Made by a program: the position numbers and the translations under genes. From Acidimicrobiaceae bacterium (GTDB lineage: Bacteria > Actinomycetota > Acidimicrobiia > Acidimicrobiales > RAAP-2), in the NCBI GenBank assembly GCA_003142095.1, contig PLON01000073.1, positions 10,668 to 74,667 of the forward strand: a DNA stretch of 64,000 nt. The letters run 5' to 3'. This document shows positions 47,580-56,130 of this stretch, piece after piece; position 1 is the first letter of the stretch, and every line of letters begins with the position of its first letter. The notes beneath the pieces were generated by a model. The model saw only the letters and a program-made list of their open reading frames with translations, made no database searches and was not told the DNA's origin.

Positions 47580-48775
47580 CCGAGTTTGCTGAGGGCCCGA
47601 CGCAGATTGCGCACGGCCTGATGAGTGCGCAGTTCGTTTTCGATCAGAGCGAATCGCACGTGGCCGTCGCCTCCCTCGCCAAAGCCCACGCCGGGACTCG
47701 TCGCGACGTCGGCCTCTTCGATGAGGAATTTCGCGAACTCGAGTGAGTTCATTTCGCGATACGGCTCGGGGATCGGCGCCCACACGAACATCGAGCCGCG
47801 CGGTTTCACGACGTCCCAGCCCACGCGGTGCAGTCCCTCGATCAATGTGTCGCGACGGGACTGGTAGATGACGCGCAGCTGTTCGGGGTATTCCTGGGCT
47901 TCATTCATCGCGACGATGGCCGCGATCTGCACCGGTTGGAACGTGCCGTAGTCGAGGTAGCTCTTCAGCTTGGTCAGAGCCGCCACGATCTCGGGATTAC
48001 CGACGACAAAGCCCACTCGCCAGCCGGCCATGGAGAAGGACTTCGTGAGCGTGTAGAGCTCGACGCAGCACTCCTTCGCGCGCGGCACTTGGAGAATTGA
48101 AGGCGGACGGTACCCGTCGAAGCCGAGGTCGGCGTAAGCGAAGTCGTGACAGATAACGACGTCGCGTTCGAGCGCGAAGGCCACCAGGCGCTCCATGAAG
48201 GCGAGATCGACGCAGGCGCTCGTCGGATTGTGAGGAAACGACACGACAATGACGCGCGGCTTCACGACCGCCGTGTCCCACGCCGCGAGCAGGCCTTCGA
48301 AGAAGTCGTCGCCGGGATCGTTCGTGCTCACGCCGGGATCGAGAATCGGCACGGTGATCACGTTCGCGCCCGCGAATCCCGGACCGGCGAGGTGGATCGG
48401 GTAACTCGGGCTCGGCACAATCGCGCTATCACCCGGTCCGAGGAGGACCCACATCAAGTGGGTGAAGCCCTCCTTGGCGCCGATCGTCGTCACCACGTCT
48501 GTCTCGGGATCGAGGTCAACGTCAAAGAGCAACTTGTATCGATTCGCGATGGCGAGGCGTAAATTCGGAATGCCGCGACTGGCGCTGTAACGATGGTTCT
48601 TCGGATTGTGGGCGGCCTCGGCCAGCTTTTCGACCGCCACGTCGGGGCTCGGCAGGTCCGGATTACCGAATCCGAAGTCGATCACGTCGCGGCCGTGGGC
48701 GCGCGCGTCGGCTTTCAACCCGTTGATCTGTGCGAAGACGTAGGGCGGCAGGCCCGTGATGCGGCGGAACTCCAT
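47576..48775 (-). CDS. PLP-dependent aminotransferase, AlaC-like
   Basis: 399 aa class I aminotransferase. N-terminal RRITGLPPYVFAQINGLK and DFGFGNPDLPSPD and TIGAKEGFTHLMWVLLGPGD are typical of AlaC (glutamate-pyruvate) and LL-DAP aminotransferase relatives. PLP-Lys in TLTKSFSMAGWRVGFVVG near residue 236; Asn in FPHNPTSA. AlaC-type is the better guess. Start leaderless: TACGGT box 6 nt before the ATG. Confidence 0.88.
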   Translation of the reverse strand: MEFRRITGLPPYVFAQINGLKADARAHGRDVIDFGFGNPDLPSPDVAVEKLAEAAHNPKNHRYSASRGIPNLRLAIANRYKLLFDVDLDPETDVVTTIGAKEGFTHLMWVLLGPGDSAIVPSPSYPIHLAGPGFAGANVITVPILDPGVSTNDPGDDFFEGLLAAWDTAVVKPRVIVVSFPHNPTSACVDLAFMERLVAFALERDVVICHDFAYADLGFDGYRPPSILQVPRAKECCVELYTLTKSFSMAGWRVGFVVGNPEIVAALTKLKSYLDYGTFQPVQIAAIVAMNEAQEYPEQLRVIYQSRRDTLIEGLHRVGWDVVKPRGSMFVWAPIPEPYREMNSLEFAKFLIEEADVATSPGVGFGEGGDGHVRFALIENELRTHQAVRNLRRALSKLG

Positions 48776-48781
48776 CTATAA

Positions 48782-48787
48782 ACCGTA
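48782..48787 (-). promoter_or_regulatory. -10 box TACGGT, leaderless arrangement (AlaC-like)
   Basis: TACGGT on the minus strand, 6 nt before ATG 48775. Confidence 0.5.
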
Positions 48788-48793
48788 GATGAG

Positions 48794-49465
48794 TCAGTGC
48801 GAGCGACGCCACTCTTTCAATTCGTCCAAGGGCGCAGGCACGCTGACGACCGCCCACGTGGCGCCCGCTTCTTCGAGCGCACTCAAGGTCGCCGTCGCGT
48901 CGCGACCGAGTGGACCGGCCCAGGTGACGGGTCCGTTCGCGGCTTCCTCGCGCACCACGTGTGCGGCAACTCCCCAGAGATTCAGTGCGACACCGTGCTC
49001 GCGCGCCACCGTATTGGTTGCCGGCGACCCCGCCCCGCACCACACGTTCATCAGTGGGGCGAGGGCCGTAACCGCGTCACTCAAGAGGCGCCGCCGTTCA
49101 CTCGCGCTCGGGTAGTCGATGCCGTAGGCGTCATGCTCGGGTTTCGAGAGATCGTCACCCGTGCCGAGTGCGGCGATAACGCGACCGGGGGCAATCGCCT
49201 CGAGGGTCGTGAACTGCTCGACGAGCTTCGCTTCACCGACGAGACCGACGCGCGCCACGAGCGTGCCGACGCTGACAGAGAAGCGAGCGGCCACCGCACC
49301 GAGCACGGGCATCGGCGCAAGCGCCGGGCGTTCGGGCGATCCGATGGGCCAGAGGTGATCAAACGCGAAAACGCCATCGAGTCCCGCGCGCTGTGCACGA
49401 TCCGCGAGCGCCAGCGCGTCGTTGGCGTTGTCGCAAAATGTTGGCAGTAAGACGCCGAGCTTCAC
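48794..49465 (-). CDS. luciferase-like (LLM, F420-type) oxidoreductase, short form
   Basis: 223 aa, shorter than the usual 290-340 of the family. Luciferase-like barrel: KLGVLLPTFCDNANDALALADRAQRAGLDGVFAFDHLWPIG, VGTLVARVG, RVIAALGTGDDLSKPEHDAYGIDYPSASERRRLL. The last strands are abbreviated. Cofactor F420 or FMN cannot be told apart from sequence alone. ATGA overlap with the ROK kinase gene. Confidence 0.8.
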   Translation of the reverse strand: MKLGVLLPTFCDNANDALALADRAQRAGLDGVFAFDHLWPIGSPERPALAPMPVLGAVAARFSVSVGTLVARVGLVGEAKLVEQFTTLEAIAPGRVIAALGTGDDLSKPEHDAYGIDYPSASERRRLLSDAVTALAPLMNVWCGAGSPATNTVAREHGVALNLWGVAAHVVREEAANGPVTWAGPLGRDATATLSALEEAGATWAVVSVPAPLDELKEWRRSH

Positions 49466-50433
49466 GCTCTCTCAAAGGCGACGAGCGTGGCGCCCATGGC
49501 CCCCGAGCGCGCGCCAAACATTGAGGTCGTTACCGTGATGGTGGGACGAGCGTCGTAGCCTTCGACGAGCTCGGCGAGATATTCTCGCGCGGCCGGCAAG
49601 ACCAAATCGGACGCCTCCGAGAGACCTCCGCCGATAACGAAGTGTCCACAGTCCAAAATGGCGACCAGGTTCGAGAGGCCGAGCGCGAGCCACCACCCGA
49701 CTTCGCGCATGAGTGCGACGGCTTCGTCGAGCCCTTCGGCCGCGGCCGCGGTGACGTCCTCGGCGCGTACCGCGCGCGGGTCGCCGGCACATTGTTCGAC
49801 GAGTGTGGCGAGTCGGCCCTCGAGAGCCGCCTCCCTGGTTAAGCGGTGCAGTCCCCCGCCCGAGGCGTAGCGCTCCCAACAGCCGTGTCCGCCGCAGAGA
49901 CACGGAGCGCCGTGGGCGTCGATGACCATGTGGCCAATCTCACCGGCGAAGCCACTTCGTCCGCGCACGAGTTGGCCGTCAGCCACGACTCCGCCGCCGA
50001 TACCGGTACCTAAGGTCACCATCACGAAATCGGAGATTCCCCGTCCCGCACCCCATTCGTGTTCGGCGAGCGCCGCGCAGTTGGCGTCGTTTTCGCAGAA
50101 GACACTCGAGTTCGCGAGCGCGTCGCCCAACTGGGCGCCGAGATCGGCGCCCGAGGCGGTTTGCAAGTTCGGCGCGAACGCGAGATGACCGTCACGGCGC
50201 ATCATGCCCGGCAGCCCCACGCCGATCGGCACCTGCGAGGGATCAAGCGACTGACGCTCGCAGAGTTCGTAGATTTGGTCCACGAGCACCTTGGCGGTCG
50301 CTTCGCCCGCGTCGAAACCTTCATCGTGGGGAGTCTGCGACTTCATCTCGCCCACGACGCGCCCGTCGCGTGCCACCATGAGTGCGAGAGCTTTCGTGCC
50401 GCCAACGTCGATGCCGATTGCGACGTTACTCAT
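49462..50433 (-). CDS. ROK family glucokinase
   Basis: 323 aa. Phosphorylates glucose. N-terminal phosphate motif GIDVGGTKALALM; ENDANCAALAEHEWGAG with catalytic Asp near residue 115; GTGIGGGVV; and the zinc motif CLCGGHGCWE near 178. GIGLPG-like GVGLPGMM is also typical of actinobacterial glucokinase. Starts by overlap with the SRPBCC gene stop (ATGA) and ends by overlap with the LLM gene, so all three are one unit. Confidence 0.92.
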   Translation of the reverse strand: MSNVAIGIDVGGTKALALMVARDGRVVGEMKSQTPHDEGFDAGEATAKVLVDQIYELCERQSLDPSQVPIGVGLPGMMRRDGHLAFAPNLQTASGADLGAQLGDALANSSVFCENDANCAALAEHEWGAGRGISDFVMVTLGTGIGGGVVADGQLVRGRSGFAGEIGHMVIDAHGAPCLCGGHGCWERYASGGGLHRLTREAALEGRLATLVEQCAGDPRAVRAEDVTAAAAEGLDEAVALMREVGWWLALGLSNLVAILDCGHFVIGGGLSEASDLVLPAAREYLAELVEGYDARPTITVTTSMFGARSGAMGATLVAFERA

Positions 50434-50867
50434 ACGGCTTCCGCTTGAGCTTTGAGTTCACGCAGCGCTTGGTCTTGGATGCGATGCGCCGCGCGCGATC
50501 TCACGAAGGTGGGGATGGGTACCGAAAGCTCCACCTCGAGATCGTAGGTGAGGAGCGTTCCCTCGGGCGCCGGCTCAAATCGATACTGGCCATTGAGTAC
50601 CGACGTGAGATCGCCCTTGGTCTGGTGCCACATGAGAACGTCGGGAGCGCGGCTGTAGTCGTAGCGAAGGGTGTAGGTGGTAGAGCGTCCAAAGGCGGCC
50701 GCGCGAAACTCCACTTCGAGAGGTCGTCCAGCGGCATCGCGCTCGAGCACCTCGATCTTCTTTAGATCACTCACCCAGTTCCGGTAGTTCTCGAAGGCGG
50801 TGACGACACCGTACACAACCGCGGGCGGCGCGTGGACCAGGGTCGACTCGGTCGCTCGCTGGGTCAC
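50430..50867 (-). CDS. SRPBCC (polyketide-cyclase-like) family protein
   Basis: 145 aa START/SRPBCC fold: VHAPPAVVYGVVTAFENYRNWVSDLKKIEVLERDAAGRPLEVEF, then YDYSRAPDVLMWHQTKGDLTSVLNGQYRFEP and a C-terminal helix. Hydrophobic-ligand binding; role unknown. I start it at GTG 50867 with GGAGGTGAC upstream; a longer frame reaches 50924. It follows the PimB-like gene by 22 bp and overlaps the glucokinase start. Confidence 0.85.
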   Translation of the reverse strand: MTQRATESTLVHAPPAVVYGVVTAFENYRNWVSDLKKIEVLERDAAGRPLEVEFRAAAFGRSTTYTLRYDYSRAPDVLMWHQTKGDLTSVLNGQYRFEPAPEGTLLTYDLEVELSVPIPTFVRSRAAHRIQDQALRELKAQAEAV

Positions 50868-50889
50868 GTCACCTCCATTGACCCCAACC

Positions 50890-52050
50890 TTAGGCCAGCG
50901 GCGTCGTGCGACGTTCGCGGTCAAAGGGATCTAGTTGGCGAGAGAGTTCGCGCGCGAGGTGGTCCCACGCGACGTCGCGCCTCGCCACCACGAGAGCGCG
51001 ACTCGCGAGGCGTACTCGTTGTTCGTCGTCGCGCACGAGCGTCGCGATCGCTTCGGCGAGGTCATCGACGCTGCGCGGATTGTCGACGACTATGCCCGTC
51101 TCAGCGTTTCGCACGGCGTCGTGACTGCCGCCCGATCGCCCAGCCACCTGGGCAAGGCCGCAGGCCGCCGCTTCGATGAAGACAATGCCGAAGCCCTCCT
51201 GTTCGAGGCCGAGCCACCGACTCCGACAGTCCATCACCATCAGATCGCATGCGGCGATCCACCTCGGTTGCTGAGCCTCGTCGACGTGACCGAGAAACGT
51301 CACGGGCGCGTGAAGTTTGTGCGCGAGACGCTCGAGACGTGCGCGATCGCGACCGTCACCGCCAATGAGGACGCGAAGGTGCGGGAACTCGCCGCTCAGT
51401 TGAGCGCCCGCGCGAATGAGAGTGTCGAAGCCTTTACGTGGTACGAGACGTGACCACGACGCAATCAGGAATTCGTCATCTCGTCGACCGAGCGACTCGC
51501 GTACGTCGTGGCGAGCCTCGTCGCTGATGGGATGAAAGCGAGAGGTGTCCGCTCCAGGCGGAATCTGAATGACCGGGCAGAGATCATCCGCCGCGTTACG
51601 ACGCGCCTCTCGCTCGGGAAACGGGCCCGCGCAAATAGCCACCTCGGCGTGGCGCAGTACGTAGCGCAGTGATGACGCGACGAACGGTAGGCGACTGGGA
51701 ATCGTCACCTCGGCCCCGTGCAAGATGACGCCGTAGGGACGAGAGAGCCACGGACCGAGCAACCCGAGGGGCCACGCCGGGTCAAGTAGAACGAGCTCGG
51801 GTTGGTGATGCTCAATGGCCGCCTCAATGGCGCGGTACGCGCGCCACGAAGGCAAAAACAAGGTGGGCGCGGGGACGCGTTCTACAACTACGTCGCTTGA
51901 CTCATCGAAGTCGGCGGCGCTTTCGTGCGACGACGCGGTCAGCACGGCCGCGCGCCCAGGCTCCAGTCGTCGCCAGAGTTCATGAAGGTAAACCTGGATA
52001 CCGCCGGTTTTCGGGAGGTAGTCGTTGGTCACCAGAAGGTGGCGGGCCAT
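50890..52050 (-). CDS. GT4 glycosyltransferase, PimB-like mannosyltransferase
   Basis: 386 aa GT-B enzyme. N-terminal LLVTNDYLPKTGGIQVYLHELWRRL and C-terminal SRLVPRKGFDTLIRA, IGGDGRDRARLERLA, then CRSRWLGLEQEGFGIVFIEAAACG with the EX7E motif. These segments closely follow actinobacterial PimB (second mannosylation of phosphatidyl-inositol mannoside). Donor and acceptor remain inferred. Leaderless start (TAGCGT 6 nt before ATG). Head of a unit with the SRPBCC, glucokinase and LLM genes. Confidence 0.85.
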   Translation of the reverse strand: MARHLLVTNDYLPKTGGIQVYLHELWRRLEPGRAAVLTASSHESAADFDESSDVVVERVPAPTLFLPSWRAYRAIEAAIEHHQPELVLLDPAWPLGLLGPWLSRPYGVILHGAEVTIPSRLPFVASSLRYVLRHAEVAICAGPFPEREARRNAADDLCPVIQIPPGADTSRFHPISDEARHDVRESLGRRDDEFLIASWSRLVPRKGFDTLIRAGAQLSGEFPHLRVLIGGDGRDRARLERLAHKLHAPVTFLGHVDEAQQPRWIAACDLMVMDCRSRWLGLEQEGFGIVFIEAAACGLAQVAGRSGGSHDAVRNAETGIVVDNPRSVDDLAEAIATLVRDDEQRVRLASRALVVARRDVAWDHLARELSRQLDPFDRERRTTPLA

Positions 52051-52056
52051 GGGACC

Positions 52057-52062
52057 ACGCTA
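52057..52062 (-). promoter_or_regulatory. -10 box TAGCGT, leaderless arrangement (PimB-like)
   Basis: TAGCGT on the minus strand, 6 nt before ATG 52050. Confidence 0.5.
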
Positions 52063-52078
52063 GACCTCGACGCGGGGA

Positions 52079-52282
52079 CTACCGAACGACGGGGTGGAAC
52101 TTCAGGGTCGGAACCAGCCCTTCGGCGGTAAACAGTTGCACGACGTGTGCCTCGTCTTCGGTGAGGTTCAGAGCCTCAGGTTCTTCGCCGAGGATAAAGG
52201 TGACGAGACAGTCCGAACAGTCCGGCGTTCCACGCCGCACGCAGTCACGACAACTAATCGACAGTTCAATTTCCTTGGTCAT
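52079..52282 (-). CDS. small four-cysteine protein of unknown function
   Basis: 67 aa from ATG 52282 (GAGAGGT upstream; ATGs at 52309 and 52330 are also in frame). Key motif CRDCVRRGTPDCSDC near residues 11-25, a zinc- or redox-type arrangement, then EDEAHVVQLFTAEGLVPTLKF. It resembles a conserved actinobacterial small protein with no assigned function. Last gene of a cassette with a thioredoxin-fold gene and a zinc-ribbon gene. Confidence 0.7.
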   Translation of the reverse strand: MTKEIELSISCRDCVRRGTPDCSDCLVTFILGEEPEALNLTEDEAHVVQLFTAEGLVPTLKFHPVVR

Positions 52283-52329
52283 GAGGTACCTCTCACTCGA
52301 TGTACTCATCTTGAGCGGGGTCTGTGACA

Positions 52330-52737
52330 TCAGGACTCAAGAAATGACGCAATCTCCGTTTTCACTTGGGCTGGCGCGAAGACGACGCCTTCAGTTGCCA
52401 CTCGTTGACGCGCCGCATCGATGAGCACATAGAAGGGGGCGGATCGAATATCGAGTTCCATCAACGTCTCGGGCGACACGATGACGCGTTGGCGAGCATT
52501 GCGCCATTCGTCAGCAGCGGTGGCACTCACGATGACGACGTCGACATCGTTCAGTTCTTCCAGCTCGCCGTCAATAAAGTCGCGACAACCGTCACAGTTG
52601 GGTTTCACCGCGACGATCAGGGTCATTCGCTCAATAGCGTGGCGCCAATCGTCACCGTCGAGAGTACGACCTGAGAGCTCACGCGGCGCAGATCGCTCGC
52701 GTGGCGCGTCGAATGAGTGTGCGCGAAAGTCGCTCAC
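52330..52737 (-). CDS. thioredoxin-like fold protein
   Basis: 135 aa. Central VAVKPNCDGCRDFIDGELEEL carries a CxxC (CDGC) near residue 48-51 at the start of a helix, and SAPFYVLIDAARQRV holds the cis-Pro, so a thioredoxin fold is likely. The N-terminal 40 residues are not conserved. ATG overlaps the zinc-ribbon gene stop by 4 nt. Possible thiol-disulfide role; partner unknown. Confidence 0.72.
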   Translation of the reverse strand: MSDFRAHSFDAPRERSAPRELSGRTLDGDDWRHAIERMTLIVAVKPNCDGCRDFIDGELEELNDVDVVIVSATAADEWRNARQRVIVSPETLMELDIRSAPFYVLIDAARQRVATEGVVFAPAQVKTEIASFLES

Positions 52738-52943
52738 TCGGACTCGGAGAGCACCTCAACGCCACGTCCGTGTCCGCACCAGCGACACGTCACCGATTCG
52801 ACGCTGTGCGCAATGATCTCTGGCTCTTCGATGTTCAGCTCACCACCCACGCTGTAGTGATGAAATGAACGCACCGACGTCGTCTCCACTACATCGAATC
52901 GAGTCAGATTGCCGCACGCGTTGCAACGATATCGGTTAGTCAC
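52734..52943 (-). CDS. zinc-ribbon protein
   Basis: 69 aa with two CxxC pairs: RCNACGN near the start and TCRWCGHG near residue 53, the pattern of a zinc ribbon. Between them is a FHHYSVGGELNIEEPEI segment. Function unknown. GTG 52943 is leaderless (TACGGT 6 nt upstream); stop overlaps the next ATG. Confidence 0.75.
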   Translation of the reverse strand: MTNRYRCNACGNLTRFDVVETTSVRSFHHYSVGGELNIEEPEIIAHSVESVTCRWCGHGRGVEVLSESE

Positions 52944-52949
52944 GAATTC

Positions 52950-52955
52950 ACCGTA
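52950..52955 (-). promoter_or_regulatory. -10 box TACGGT, leaderless arrangement (zinc-ribbon gene)
   Basis: TACGGT on the minus strand, 6 nt before GTG 52943. Confidence 0.5.
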
Positions 52956-52972
52956 CTGGAATTATGGATGCC

Positions 52973-53542
52973 TCATTCGTAACGACGGCGCTGCCATTCG
53001 TCGGGGAGCACCTCGTACGGGGACGCGTCGGCGTCCTCGTAGGTGTAGACGGTGTCGAACGGATCGCTCTGGGAATCAACCGCGTTGCGCTCGGCGTCGA
53101 TCAGTCGGCACAGCGCCGCGGGATGTCGAACGAGCCCGATCGGCATCGCGGCGCCCAACGTTTCAAGGTAGACAAACCCGCGTCGCGATAAGCGCTCGGT
53201 CACGCGTTGATCGACGCGGGTAGCAAACACGTCGCGCATCTCGACGGCCGAGCGCTGGTGACGTAGCACTCCCCCTTCGATGATGATCCTTTCGTTCGTG
53301 ATGTGGATCTTGTGCGAACGCCAGCGCCACGTCCTGGTGAGGGTCACGGCCGTCAACGGTAAGACGAAAACCACCATCAGTAACTCTTCGAAGCGGTGAA
53401 CATACAAGAAGCGCGACGCTCCCTCGACGATAAGAGCCAGCGTGGTCACCGTGAGAAGAAAGGGTCGCAGCACGCCGCGCGACACGGGAGTGACCGAAAT
53501 AATTCGAACTTCGCCCTCGCGCCATAGGTCGCGCCTACTCAT
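52973..53542 (-). CDS. membrane protein with bacterial PH domain
   Basis: 189 aa. Two hydrophobic segments (residues about 24-46 and 52-68) then a YdbT-type bPH domain: HKIHITNERIIIEGGVLRHQRSAVEMRDVFATRVDQRVTERLSRRGFVYLET. The acidic C-terminus is variable. Function unknown. ATG 53542; TACGCT box 7 nt upstream. Divergent from the EamA gene. Confidence 0.82.
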   Translation of the reverse strand: MSRRDLWREGEVRIISVTPVSRGVLRPFLLTVTTLALIVEGASRFLYVHRFEELLMVVFVLPLTAVTLTRTWRWRSHKIHITNERIIIEGGVLRHQRSAVEMRDVFATRVDQRVTERLSRRGFVYLETLGAAMPIGLVRHPAALCRLIDAERNAVDSQSDPFDTVYTYEDADASPYEVLPDEWQRRRYE

Positions 53543-53604
53543 ACTCCCTAGCGTAAGGAGTTTGGAGCACCGATATGCGGAGGGGATGTGTCACGACGGA
53601 CACC

Positions 53605-53610
53605 TATCCT
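53605..53610 (+). promoter_or_regulatory. -10 box TATCCT, leaderless arrangement (EamA gene)
   Basis: TATCCT, then exactly 6 nt, then the in-frame GTG 53617; this decides the start over the upstream ATG 53575. Confidence 0.5.
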
Positions 53611-53616
53611 TCGAAG

Positions 53617-54540
53617 GTGACTGCGCCAACATCTCGCTCGTGGGTACCCGCTTACGTGGCGACAGGAATCGTATGGGGGTGCTCGTTTCTCTTCATCAAG
53701 TATTCCCTCGGTTTTCTGACGCCCTTCGGCGTGGCGTTCATGCGCTGCGCGCTGGGGGCGTTGACTCTCCTTCTCATCGCAGCGATCAAACGCGTCGCGC
53801 TACCGAAAGAGTTCATTGTCTGGTGCCACCTTTGGATCGTCGCGATGTGTCTCAATATCGTCCCCGGGGTCCTCTTCGCCCTGGCTGAAACGCGAACAAC
53901 GTCGATCGTTGCGGGCATCGTTAACGCCATGACTCCCCTCACGACGCTGTTCTTCATCCTCTTCGTGTTTCGTGGGGAAGCAATGAAACGTTTCCAAATC
54001 GTCGGTCTCGGAGTCGGGCTCATTGGCGTACTTACAGTCCTCGGCGTCTGGCAGGGATTTGGCGCGAATCCATGGTGGGCGGTCGTCGCGCTGCTCGGCG
54101 CCGTGACGCTCTACGGCATCTCATATCCCTATACGCGGCGCAACCTCATCCCTCGCGGTCTGCCACCGGTCTCTCTCGCGAGCGCTCAACTTCTCCTCGC
54201 GGCGCTGACACTCCTTCCAACGTTCCTCTTTGATGGGGCGAATGGCCATGCTTTAAGCGTGCACGCTGTCTTGGGCGTGTTCGCACTGGGGATCTTCGGC
54301 AGCGGTTTCGCCTTCATGTGGAACTATCGCGTCATCGCTGCCGCGGGCAGCTCCATCGCCAGCACCGTCACATATCTAACGCCGGTGGTCGCGGTCGTCG
54401 TTGGAGTCATCTTCTTGAGCGAGCCGCTGACATGGTTCGAGCCGGTGGGTGGCGCGATCGTGTTATTCGGAGTCGCGATCGGACAAGGTCGGATTCGTCT
54501 AGACGTTACGAAGCTGATTCGCCGCCATCGCGAAGTATGA
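53617..54540 (+). CDS. EamA/DMT family transporter
   Basis: 307 aa, ten helices in two EamA repeats (first begins YVATGIVWGCSFLFIKYSL; second begins VVALLGAVTLYGISYPYTRR). Conserved AETRTTSIVAGIVNAMTPL and STVTYLTPVVAVVVGV. Exporter of unknown metabolite. Start set at GTG 53617 by the TATCCT box; a longer frame begins at ATG 53575. Ends inside the convergent globin gene (overlap 54499-54540). Confidence 0.88.
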   Translation: MTAPTSRSWVPAYVATGIVWGCSFLFIKYSLGFLTPFGVAFMRCALGALTLLLIAAIKRVALPKEFIVWCHLWIVAMCLNIVPGVLFALAETRTTSIVAGIVNAMTPLTTLFFILFVFRGEAMKRFQIVGLGVGLIGVLTVLGVWQGFGANPWWAVVALLGAVTLYGISYPYTRRNLIPRGLPPVSLASAQLLLAALTLLPTFLFDGANGHALSVHAVLGVFALGIFGSGFAFMWNYRVIAAAGSSIASTVTYLTPVVAVVVGVIFLSEPLTWFEPVGGAIVLFGVAIGQGRIRLDVTKLIRRHREV

Positions 54541-54873
54541 CGACATCTCGGTGAACTGTTCGTCGTTTAGTTGGTCTCGCATGTTCTCGAGGGCCTTGCC
54601 CATAGCGCTCAGCCACGCGTCGCGGGCGGTCTTCGTCACGCGAAAGGGAGCGTGACGCATTCTCAAACGAGGGTGTCCGCGCTCGTCTTGGTAGGTGCGG
54701 GCACCACCCCAATACTGCACGAGGAACAACGTCAAATGACGTCGAGCGTCCGTTAGATCGTCGGGATACATGGGCCGCAGCGTCTCGTCAGTTTCAACAA
54801 CCGCGTAGAACGCGTCCACTAACTGTACGAAGAACGCATCACCGCCGACCTGATCGAAGAGCGATTCTTCCAC
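54499..54873 (-). CDS. glbO: group II truncated haemoglobin (GlbO/YjbI type)
   Basis: 124 aa. Binds haem; roles in oxygen handling or NO/peroxide chemistry. Family motif YPDDLTDARRHLTLFLVQYWGGARTYQDERGHPRLRMRHAPFRV spans residues about 39-82 with the proximal His in RMRHAPF and the Tyr/Trp pair of the distal side; second half KTARDAWLSAMGKAL. GTG start leaderless. Convergent overlap of 42 bp with the EamA gene. Confidence 0.92.
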   Translation of the reverse strand: MEESLFDQVGGDAFFVQLVDAFYAVVETDETLRPMYPDDLTDARRHLTLFLVQYWGGARTYQDERGHPRLRMRHAPFRVTKTARDAWLSAMGKALENMRDQLNDEQFTEMSSYFAMAANQLRNV

Positions 54874-54879
54874 CTCGCC

Positions 54880-54885
54880 ACGCTA
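54880..54885 (-). promoter_or_regulatory. -10 box TAGCGT, leaderless arrangement (globin gene)
   Basis: TAGCGT on the minus strand, 6 nt before GTG 54873. Confidence 0.5.
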
Positions 54886-54925
54886 ATCGCATGGCCTAGA
54901 ATGGATATCCCAGTCTCCTTGAGAC

Positions 54926-55001
<76 letters not shown>

Positions 55002-55146
55002 CCTGATCAACGTGCTGGAGCGCGTTCACGCAGTCAGTTAAGACTCGCCCAGAATCCAGGACGCCACGAGGCGGTCCCGAACCAGAAAGTCCTGAGTGGA
55101 AGTGGCGTCAGCCACGTTCATCAGGCAGACTGAAACCAATGACCAC

Positions 55147-55182
55147 GTGTGGCTGTTTTCGATGCACAGGTGTGGCTGTTTT
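55147..55182. repeat. two 13-bp direct repeats
   Basis: GTGTGGCTGTTTT at 55147-55159 and 55170-55182, start-to-start 23 bp, upstream of the ROK fructokinase-like gene. Could be a tandem regulator site. Confidence 0.35.
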
Positions 55183-55242
55183 GGTTGCGCATTGACAGCG
55201 AGCGAAAGTCCCGTCAGCGGAGATCCGACGGACGTACCACCA

Positions 55243-56130
55243 ATGATCGGCGCCATCGAAGCCGGGGGGACCAAGATGATTTGCGCGGTGGGCCGAAGCT
55301 GGCGCGAGGTTCGAGACGCGAAGAAGTACGTCGTGACAACCACGGCACCCGACGAGACAACGACGACGGTGATGGAATGGTTCGCGTCGCAGCACGAGAT
55401 AACGCCACTTGGCGCCATTGGTGTCGCCTCGTTTGGACCAATTGACTTCGCCACGAACAGCATCGCACGCTCGACCCCCAAGGAGGCCTGGCGCGGGGTC
55501 AGCTGGCGCGACGCCGTCACGAATTACCTTGGTCCGATCGCCCTCGGCTTTGACACCGACACCAGCGCGGCCGGTCTCGCCGAGTGGCACTGGGGCGCGG
55601 CGCAACGTCGTCGCGTGGTGGTCTACGTGACGATTGGTACTGGCATCGGGGGCGGACTCATCATTGACGGCGAAGCGTTGCACGGTCTGTTGCACCCCGA
55701 ATTCGGCCACATGTTCGTTCCTCGTCAGCGCGGCGACGAGTTCGCTGGCACCTGTCCCACTCACGGCGACTGCCTCGAAGGCCTCGCATGTGGACTCGCG
55801 GTCAACCGGCGCTGGAATGGTTCGAGTGAACAGTTGGCGCCCGAACACGCCGCGTGGGAACTCGAGAGCGACTACCTCGCTCTCGCCATGGTGAACATCA
55901 TCATGGTCGCATCGCCCGAGGTCATCGTGCTCGGTGGCGGTGTTATGAAGGTCGAGGGCCTGATGGAGAAGGTCCGCACGAAGACGCGTGATCTCGTCGC
56001 GGGCTATATCGCCAAGGACGCATTGTCGAGCGAGATCGACACGTACCTAGTCACCCCGGGACTCGGTTCGTCGTCGGGCGTCGTGGGCGCGTTCGTCCTC
56101 GGCGCACGCGCGTGTAGAAACTCGGCGTAA
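55243..56130 (+). CDS. ROK family fructokinase-like kinase
   Basis: 295 aa. Fructokinase-type ROK: N-terminal GAIEAGGTKMICAVG, GIASFGP-like GVASFGPID, DTDTSAAGLAEWHWGA, GTGIGGGLI, HPEFGHMFVPRQRGDEFAGTCPTHGDCLEGLACG with the zinc Cys and His. Phosphorylates fructose or another hexose. Start ATG 55243 fits the family; the longer in-frame frame from 55096 adds 49 unrelated residues. Follows the tRNA. Confidence 0.87.
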   Translation: MIGAIEAGGTKMICAVGRSWREVRDAKKYVVTTTAPDETTTTVMEWFASQHEITPLGAIGVASFGPIDFATNSIARSTPKEAWRGVSWRDAVTNYLGPIALGFDTDTSAAGLAEWHWGAAQRRRVVVYVTIGTGIGGGLIIDGEALHGLLHPEFGHMFVPRQRGDEFAGTCPTHGDCLEGLACGLAVNRRWNGSSEQLAPEHAAWELESDYLALAMVNIIMVASPEVIVLGGGVMKVEGLMEKVRTKTRDLVAGYIAKDALSSEIDTYLVTPGLGSSSGVVGAFVLGARACRNSA

